Assembly: GCA_045106235.1 (NCBI GenBank)
Contig: JBGCEJ010000011.1
Location: forward strand, 1 to 64,000
Reading direction: 5' to 3'
DNA from: UBA4427 sp045106235
GTDB taxonomy: Bacteria > Myxococcota_A > UBA9160 > UBA4427
DNA length: 64,000 nucleotides
Under the pieces are notes generated by a model. It had not been told where the DNA came from. It did no database searches and saw nothing but the letters and a program-made list of their open reading frames with translations. Position numbers and translations under genes: made by a program. Shown here in pieces: positions 57,964 through 64,000 of this stretch. Each line of letters starts with the position of its first letter. The first letter of the stretch is position 1.

Positions 57964-59142
57964 GTGTTCTTCTTTTTTGACTTCGAAAACTATTTCAAGA
58001 TGCTCCGGCTCGCCTGGAATGAGAAGGTTCCGAAGGCGCGAAGGCATTATCTCTTCGTTCTTCTGATCGCGACGCCACTGATCTTCGTCTTTCACTCGCT
58101 CTGCTTCATTCTGGATTGGTTGCTCTTTCCGGATCTCAAGAATGTGGAGGTGAAGGCGCCCGTTTTCATGGTGGGCCATGCGCGAAGCGGCACGACGCTG
58201 ACCCACCGCCTGCTTTCCAAGGACGGCGGTCGTTTCAGTTCCTTTCTCCTTTACGAGCTCTACTTCCCTTCGCTGATTCAAAAGAAGGTAATCCGGGCGA
58301 TTGCAAAATTTGATCAAGAGAAGTGGCGCGGATTTTTAGCGGGCCAGGTCGAGGCCTGGGAGGAATGGCGCTACGGCGCGATGCGACACATGCATAGCAT
58401 GGGGCTCACGCAGCCTGAGGAGGACGATATCGTTCTCTATTGGTCGATGGCCTCAGGTTTTTGGATTACGAAGATGCCCTATATGGGGGATCTCGACTTC
58501 TACCACATGAACGACTGGCCAGAGAAGAAGCGTCGTCGGTACAACGATTTCTATCGAGACTGTGTTAGGCGTCAGCTGTATCTGAACGGAACGGACAAGA
58601 TTCATTTGGCGAAGAACCCGATGTACTCGGGGCGAGTGCAGTCGATCATTGAGGCGTTTCCCGACGCGCGGATCGTGGTCAATGTTCGCAATCCCAACGA
58701 GACGATCCCCAGCATGCTGAAGCTGGTGCGCGCGGGCTGGAAGCAGCTGGGCTGGGATGAGGCGCGACAGGCGCGATGCCTCAAGATTCTCGCGGATCAG
58801 TCCTGGCATACCTACAAGCACCCGCTTGACGCGCTTGAGGCGAATCCCTCCGTGCGTGGCGCGATCGTGGATTACCGCGAACTGACGGCGGACCCCGCGG
58901 CGGCGATTGAACAGCTCTACCACGATCTCGATCTGCCGATGAGTGATGCGTACCGCGAGGAACTTGCGGGCGAAGGCAAGCGCGAAAAGAACCACAAGAC
59001 CAAGCATACCTACAGCCTCGAAGAGTTCGGCCTCGAAGAGGATGCGATCCGGACCGAGCTCGGCGATTTGTTCGAACGTTTCGGTTGGGACCAGCCGGCC
59101 TCCGGCGCTGTGGCCGGCACCGCGCCCGAGGCGGGCGAATGA
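57964..59142 (+). CDS. Sulfotransferase family protein, membrane-associated
   Basis: About 392 residues from GTG 57964 (AGAGGT upstream); the frame opens at 57742. A hydrophobic segment near residues 25-50 suggests a membrane anchor. The PAPS-binding loop GHARSGTTLTH is at about 71-81, and the second motif RIVVNVRNPNETIPSML carries the 3'-phosphate Arg/Ser region. It would transfer sulfate from PAPS to a hydroxyl group. No PAPS synthesis genes are in the window. The enoyl-CoA hydratase start overlaps its stop (ATGA). Confidence 0.88.
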   Translation: MFFFFDFENYFKMLRLAWNEKVPKARRHYLFVLLIATPLIFVFHSLCFILDWLLFPDLKNVEVKAPVFMVGHARSGTTLTHRLLSKDGGRFSSFLLYELYFPSLIQKKVIRAIAKFDQEKWRGFLAGQVEAWEEWRYGAMRHMHSMGLTQPEEDDIVLYWSMASGFWITKMPYMGDLDFYHMNDWPEKKRRRYNDFYRDCVRRQLYLNGTDKIHLAKNPMYSGRVQSIIEAFPDARIVVNVRNPNETIPSMLKLVRAGWKQLGWDEARQARCLKILADQSWHTYKHPLDALEANPSVRGAIVDYRELTADPAAAIEQLYHDLDLPMSDAYREELAGEGKREKNHKTKHTYSLEEFGLEEDAIRTELGDLFERFGWDQPASGAVAGTAPEAGE

Positions 59143-59909
59143 GCGCTTTCTCCGTCGAGACTGAGTTCCTTGAAGTCGAGCATGCCGACCAGCAGTTGAC
59201 GATTCGCTTGAATCGCCCGGATGCGCTCAATGCGCTGCGCCCGGAGATGCTCGAAGGCATTGCGGCGCTCGTGGAGGCAGCGGCCAATCATGCCGAGGTC
59301 TCGGTCATCATCCTGGAAGGGGCGGGGCGTGCCTTTTCAGCGGGCGTTGATCTGAAGGTTCTTCAGGGGACTGAGCCGTGCGCGGGCAAGATTGGAGATG
59401 TTTTCGACGCTCCCGCCCGCCGCGTGGGGCGGGCGCTTCGAGAAGCGGCCGTGCCTGTGATCGCGAAAGTGCATGGGGCTTGTTTTACGGGCGCGCTCGA
59501 GATCGCGCTGCATTGCGATTTTATTCTGACCACGGTCGATGCGAAGTTTGGCGACACGCATACCAAATTCGGCCTGCGCCCGACCTGGGGTATGGGGCAG
59601 ACCTTGGCGCAGGCGATCGGGGTTCGGCGCGCGAAAGAGCTCTCTTTTACTGCGCGGACTGTGCGCGGGGACGAGGCGGTTGTCCTTGGAATCGCAAATG
59701 CGGCTGCGGCGGATGGAGCGGCTTTGGACGCGCTCGTTGCGGAGCGCGCGACGGCGATTGTTCGGAATTCTCGCCCCGCAGTGGCGGCCATGAAGAAGCT
59801 CTATGGCCTCGCTCAGGAGGGGCATTCGATCGATGCTGCTCTGAGTGCGGAGTTCGATCTCGAATTCGAAGAGATCGATGACACGAAAGAACGACTCGCC
59901 GGTTTTTAG
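59139..59909 (+). CDS. Enoyl-CoA hydratase/isomerase family protein
   Basis: 256 residues from ATG 59139 (ATGA overlap with the sulfotransferase stop). Crotonase motifs: LTIRLNRPDALNALRPEML, GAGRAFSAGVDLK, VHGACFTGALEIALHCDFILTTVDAKFGDTHTKFGLRPTWGMGQTL. The first Glu of the hydratase pair is at ALEI-type position and the second region reads GLRPTWGMG, so one active-site Glu is replaced by Pro-Thr; isomerase or hydrolase activity is possible. Second gene of the sulfotransferase operon. Confidence 0.9.
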   Translation: MSAFSVETEFLEVEHADQQLTIRLNRPDALNALRPEMLEGIAALVEAAANHAEVSVIILEGAGRAFSAGVDLKVLQGTEPCAGKIGDVFDAPARRVGRALREAAVPVIAKVHGACFTGALEIALHCDFILTTVDAKFGDTHTKFGLRPTWGMGQTLAQAIGVRRAKELSFTARTVRGDEAVVLGIANAAAADGAALDALVAERATAIVRNSRPAVAAMKKLYGLAQEGHSIDAALSAEFDLEFEEIDDTKERLAGF

Positions 59910-59933
59910 TCGGCGTCCAGAAGGACGGCATCC

Positions 59934-60830
59934 ATGAAGTTTGGCATCCGCATTCCCCCGCCGCAGATGGGTCCCATAGGCGACCCCGATTTTATCGTCC
60001 GCTATTCGCAGCTCGTCGAGCGGCTTGGCTTCGAGTCCCTCTGGACCATCGATCATGCTTTGATGTGCATGGAGTATGACTCTCGATACCCCTACAAAAC
60101 AACGGGGCGCACGCCGCTTCCGGCGGATTCGAATATGCCGGACCCGCTGATCTTGATGATGATGATTGCGGCGGTGACGGAGCGGATTCGGCTCGGGACT
60201 TCGATGCTGATTTTGCCTCAGCGCCATCCGCTGATTTTGGCGAAGGAAGTGGCGACGTTGGATCAGTATTCCAAGGGCCGAATTACGTTAGGCGTGGGTG
60301 TAGGGTGGGTGAAGGAAGAAGTCGAAGTCATGAAGCAGAATTTTCATGACCGAGGCCGTCGCGCGAATGAATGGCTTGAAGTGATGAAGTCGCTTTGGGG
60401 GAACGAAGTCGCGGCCTACGAGGGCGAGTATTTCCAGTTCGGCGGAATCGTGAGCAATCCGAAGCCTGTTCAGCCCGGCGGCGTGCCGCTGATGATCGGG
60501 GGCCATAGTGATGCGGCGGCCAAGCGGGCAGGTCGCTACGGCGACGAGTTTTATCCCCATTGGTCGACGCGCGGGCCCGATCGTGAAGCGCTCGAGCATT
60601 TGATGCCGATCGTGCGCGAGACGGCGAAACAGGCCGGGCGCGATGAAAACGCCGTGGGGCTCACTTTGACGAGTACGAGCGACGCGAAGACGTCCGTAGA
60701 GACCGCGGAGTTCTGTGCTGAGCTTGGGGCGGAGCGCGTCGTCGTGCTCCCGCCCAAGGGCGATTTGGACGGCGCGTTGCCAGATGAACTCGAGCGCTTC
60801 CGCGATGAAGTGATTTCTCAATTCGGATGA
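59934..60830 (+). CDS. LLM-class F420-dependent oxidoreductase (TIGR03619-like)
   Basis: 298 residues: KFGIRIPPPQMGPIGDPDFIVRYSQLVERLGFESLWTIDHAL, RLGTSMLILPQRHPLILAKEVATLDQYSKGRITLGVGVGW and KPVQPGGVPLMIGGHSDAAAKRAG. AAGGA precedes the ATG, 24 bp after the hydratase stop. It has the same subfamily features as 17310 and 40737. Third gene of the sulfotransferase operon and a candidate redox step on its substrate. Confidence 0.9.
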   Translation: MKFGIRIPPPQMGPIGDPDFIVRYSQLVERLGFESLWTIDHALMCMEYDSRYPYKTTGRTPLPADSNMPDPLILMMMIAAVTERIRLGTSMLILPQRHPLILAKEVATLDQYSKGRITLGVGVGWVKEEVEVMKQNFHDRGRRANEWLEVMKSLWGNEVAAYEGEYFQFGGIVSNPKPVQPGGVPLMIGGHSDAAAKRAGRYGDEFYPHWSTRGPDREALEHLMPIVRETAKQAGRDENAVGLTLTSTSDAKTSVETAEFCAELGAERVVVLPPKGDLDGALPDELERFRDEVISQFG

Positions 60831-60837
60831 GGTCTGC

Positions 60838-61203
60838 ATGATAAAGTTGGTTTTCTGCTGTCATCGTAAGCAAGGCATGACCCGCGAGGATTTTCAGGAG
60901 CGCTGGTTGGCTGTGCATGGGCCGCTCGTACAGCGCCTGCGTGCCGATCTACCCATGATGAAGCGCTATGTCCAGAGTCATACGCTGTCCGAAGAAGTGA
61001 ACGCGGGCCTGCAGGCATCGCGGGGGACGGCCGAGTCCTACGATGGCATTACTGAGGTGTGGTTCGACAGCCTTGAGTCCATGGGCGCCTACGAAAGTGA
61101 GGCCTCGATCGCTGCCGCTCAGAAGCTCTTTGAAGACGAGGCCCAGTTTCTGGACTTCGGGCGTTCCTCGGTTTTCGTGACCGAGGAAAAGGAGATTTTC
61201 TAG
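60838..61203 (+). CDS. EthD-domain protein
   Basis: 121 residues. The EthD/dimeric alpha-beta barrel start is LVFCCHRKQGMTREDFQERWLAVHGPLVQRL; VWFDSLESMGAYESEASIAAAQKLFEDEAQFLD follows. EthD was named from the ethyl tert-butyl ether system (function not defined), and relatives are monooxygenase- or decarboxylase-like. The start is 7 bp after the LLM gene, and the next gene begins directly at its stop. Confidence 0.85.
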   Translation: MIKLVFCCHRKQGMTREDFQERWLAVHGPLVQRLRADLPMMKRYVQSHTLSEEVNAGLQASRGTAESYDGITEVWFDSLESMGAYESEASIAAAQKLFEDEAQFLDFGRSSVFVTEEKEIF

Positions 61204-63117
61204 GTGCGAATCTTGAACGCGGTGACGCTTTCGCTGATTGCGGCGGGCGCGTCGTTTGTGATGCTGGACTCGTCAGCTTCGGCCGAAGCTGAAGCCGGAG
61301 TCGCAAACGGGGCAGCTTCCTATTCCCCCTATGCAGGCGAGCGCTTTCCAAGGAACGTTTTCTTTGGCGACACGCATGTGCATTCGAGCTGGTCCGCGGA
61401 CGCCGGGAATATGGGAAACCGACGCATCGGGCCCGATGATGCTTATCGGTTTGCTCGCGGCGAAGAAGTGACGGCGCATAACGGCATGCGCGTCCGCCTG
61501 AAGCGCCCTCTTGATTTCTTCATGCTCAGCGACCACGCGGAATATCTCGGTGTCATGAATATGCTCGATCGGAGTGACCCGGTCTTGCTTGCGACCGAGA
61601 CCGGTGCACGCTGGAAGGCTTGGCGGGATGCGGGAGAGAACCTCAAGATCTTTGCCGAATTCGGAGCCTCGATTCTGGGAGAGGGCGACATTATTGATAG
61701 TCCGGAGCTCGAGAAGACGGTCTGGAACCGAGTGATCGAGAACGCGGATCGCTGGAATGCGCCCGGGGAGTTTACTGCGCTGATCGGGTACGAGTGGACC
61801 TCCACGCCGGGCGGGAAAAATCTCCATCGGAATGTGATTTTTGCAGATGGGCGAGAGCGTGCGGGGCAGGTTATTCCGTGGAGCTCACTGGATGACCCGA
61901 CGCCGGAAGCGCTTTGGAAGTTCATGTCGGACTACGAGGGGAAGACAGGTGGCCGCGTCTTGGCCATTCCGCATAACTCTAATGTGAGCGGCGGCGCGAT
62001 GTTCGCGGAAGTGGATTCCGCGGGGCAGCCTCTTGATCTCGCCTATGCGAAAGAGCGTGCACGACATGAGCCGCTTGTTGAAGCGACGCAGTACAAGGGC
62101 GATAGCGAGACGCATCCTTTGCTCTCGCCGAATGATGAATTCGCTGACTATGAGACTTGGGATCGATCGGCGTTAGGCGCTCCGGGGCATAAGGATGAGT
62201 GGCTGAAGGCGGAATACGTCCGTGCTGCGCTCAAGAACGGAATGCGTTTCGAGGGCGAGCTCGGCGTGAATCCTTTCAAGTTCGGCTTGATCGGAAGTAC
62301 GGACGCGCATACGGGTTTGGCGACCGCGGGGGAGGATAATTACTGGGGCAAGGCCACGAAGAGTGAGGCGGGCGTGAATCGTTGGAAGGAGCCGCTCTTC
62401 CCTCAGGCGGTTTCGGAAATGTCGCCCGGGGGCGTGTTTCAGTTCTACGAATGGGAGATGGCTTCTTCCGGGTATGCTGCGGTCTGGGCGACAGAGAACA
62501 CGCGCGAAGGAATTTTTGATGCGATGCGCCGCCGGGAAACCTACGCGACGACGGGGCCGCGGATGACAGTCCGTTTCTTTGGTGGCTTTGACTACGCGAA
62601 GCGCGACCTGGATGCGCCGGATCTGGCCCGGGTGGGGTACGCGAAGGGTGTCCCGATGGGCGGTGATCTTAAGGCGAGTGGGCGCGGCAGCAAGGCGCCG
62701 ACGTTCTTGGTTTCCGCTCTGAAGGATCCCGAAGGCGCGAATCTGGACCGGGTTCAAATCGTGAAGGGCTGGGTGGACGGCGACGGCGAGACGCAGGAAC
62801 GCGTCTTCGATGTCGCTGTTTCGGATGGACGACGGATCAATCGGAAGGGCCGTGCGAACAAAAAGGTCGGGTCGACCGTTGATGTTGAGAATGCGACCTG
62901 GGAGAACTCCATCGGTGCGGCGACGCTGAGTGCGCATTGGACCGATCCTGATTTTGATGCCTCTCTTAGGGCCTTCTACTATGTGCGCGTGATCGAAATC
63001 CCGAAGCCCCGCTGGACTGCGTATGACCGGAAGTTTTTCTCTGCGAAGATCGACGCGAAGGTGCCGATGACGACGCAGGACCGGGCCTACACTTCGGCCA
63101 TCTGGTACACGCCCTGA
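61204..63117 (+). CDS. DUF3604 protein with signal peptide
   Basis: 637 residues from a GTG immediately after the previous stop, with AAGGAG 9 bp upstream. A signal peptide precedes the mature part (LSLIAAGASFVMLDSSASAEA, cleavage near residue 27). The PHP-like metal-dependent hydrolase fold is suggested by FFGDTHVHSSWSADAGN, LSDHAEYLGV and IGSTDAHTG. DUF3604 proteins are widespread and poorly characterised. A periplasmic phosphoesterase-like or hydrolase role is possible. Position makes it part of the sulfotransferase operon. Confidence 0.87.
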   Translation: MRILNAVTLSLIAAGASFVMLDSSASAEAEAGVANGAASYSPYAGERFPRNVFFGDTHVHSSWSADAGNMGNRRIGPDDAYRFARGEEVTAHNGMRVRLKRPLDFFMLSDHAEYLGVMNMLDRSDPVLLATETGARWKAWRDAGENLKIFAEFGASILGEGDIIDSPELEKTVWNRVIENADRWNAPGEFTALIGYEWTSTPGGKNLHRNVIFADGRERAGQVIPWSSLDDPTPEALWKFMSDYEGKTGGRVLAIPHNSNVSGGAMFAEVDSAGQPLDLAYAKERARHEPLVEATQYKGDSETHPLLSPNDEFADYETWDRSALGAPGHKDEWLKAEYVRAALKNGMRFEGELGVNPFKFGLIGSTDAHTGLATAGEDNYWGKATKSEAGVNRWKEPLFPQAVSEMSPGGVFQFYEWEMASSGYAAVWATENTREGIFDAMRRRETYATTGPRMTVRFFGGFDYAKRDLDAPDLARVGYAKGVPMGGDLKASGRGSKAPTFLVSALKDPEGANLDRVQIVKGWVDGDGETQERVFDVAVSDGRRINRKGRANKKVGSTVDVENATWENSIGAATLSAHWTDPDFDASLRAFYYVRVIEIPKPRWTAYDRKFFSAKIDAKVPMTTQDRAYTSAIWYTP

Positions 63118-63179
63118 TTCGCGAGAGCGTGTTGGATTCCTTTTGACAATTAGACGACGGGCAGCCGAGGTGAGCAAGT

Positions 63180-64000
<821 letters not shown>

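Overview
The window is GC-rich DNA (about 60% or more by eye) packed with bacterial genes. About 60 protein genes are supported. I see no rRNA, tRNA, CRISPR array, prophage or insertion sequence. No gene here fixes the taxonomy. The mix suggests an aerobic, catabolically versatile bacterium of the deltaproteobacterial/Myxococcota/Binatota type, probably an environmental or metagenome-derived lineage; this is inference. The mix includes four luciferase-like F420-type oxidoreductases, a deazaflavin-type nitroreductase, five short-chain dehydrogenases (SDRs), CaiB-type CoA transferase, acyl-CoA dehydrogenases, a cytochrome P450, three SnoaL-fold proteins, DUF2855 and DUF3604. Housekeeping genes are scattered among the accessory ones: valS, gpmI, folP, an ABC-F ATPase, a DEAD-box helicase and selO (cut by the right edge).

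Layout. 1-15 kb: valS, thioesterase II, a TetR regulator behind a very A/T-rich intergenic patch, a double cyclic-nucleotide-binding protein, an M48 lipoprotein protease, gpmI, a MarR regulator, a CxxC-cluster protein, an SDR, a BNR/sialidase-like protein and a PilZ protein. 14.6-25.5 kb: enoyl-CoA hydratase, SnoaL protein, two luciferase-like monooxygenases (LLMs) followed by a membrane-anchored FMN/3Fe-4S glutamate-synthase-like protein, an aminoglycoside-phosphotransferase (APH)-type kinase-like protein with a two-domain CoA transferase, and an SDR. 25.6-34.4 kb: an SDR/DoxX/small-protein operon, folP, a fatty-acid desaturase facing a Rieske ferredoxin, a small secreted protein, and an esterase/SDR/MFS-transporter operon. 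34.4-38.6 kb: a compact five-gene minus-strand operon (SnoaL, isochorismatase-like, DUF2855, VOC, alpha/beta hydrolase) that looks like an uncharacterised catabolic pathway. 38.9-49 kb: a Bfd-like ferredoxin with a Fur-box-like site, a 2-hydroxyacid dehydrogenase, an LLM, a bile-acid:sodium-symporter-family transporter coupled to an acyl-CoA dehydrogenase, P450, ABC-F and a second acyl-CoA dehydrogenase. 49-64 kb: DEAD helicase with a long leader, SnoaL, Ddn-like protein, serine hydrolase, Tat-type amidohydrolase, TIM-barrel isomerase-like protein, a TVP38/SDR pair, and a plus-strand operon of sulfotransferase, enoyl-CoA hydratase, LLM, EthD, DUF3604 and selO.

The genes suggest activation and beta-oxidation-like breakdown of lipophilic or alicyclic compounds: uptake, P450/LLM/Rieske redox steps, CoA transfer, dehydrogenation, hydration, and thioester or ester hydrolysis. 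F420 use is implied, but no F420 biosynthesis gene is visible. A recurring oddity is short tandem repeats of different periods (5, 6, 7, 9, 10, 11 and about 21 bp) sitting at gene junctions. Coordinates of starts were refined from Shine-Dalgarno spacing where possible; several genes appear to start with TTG or GTG.
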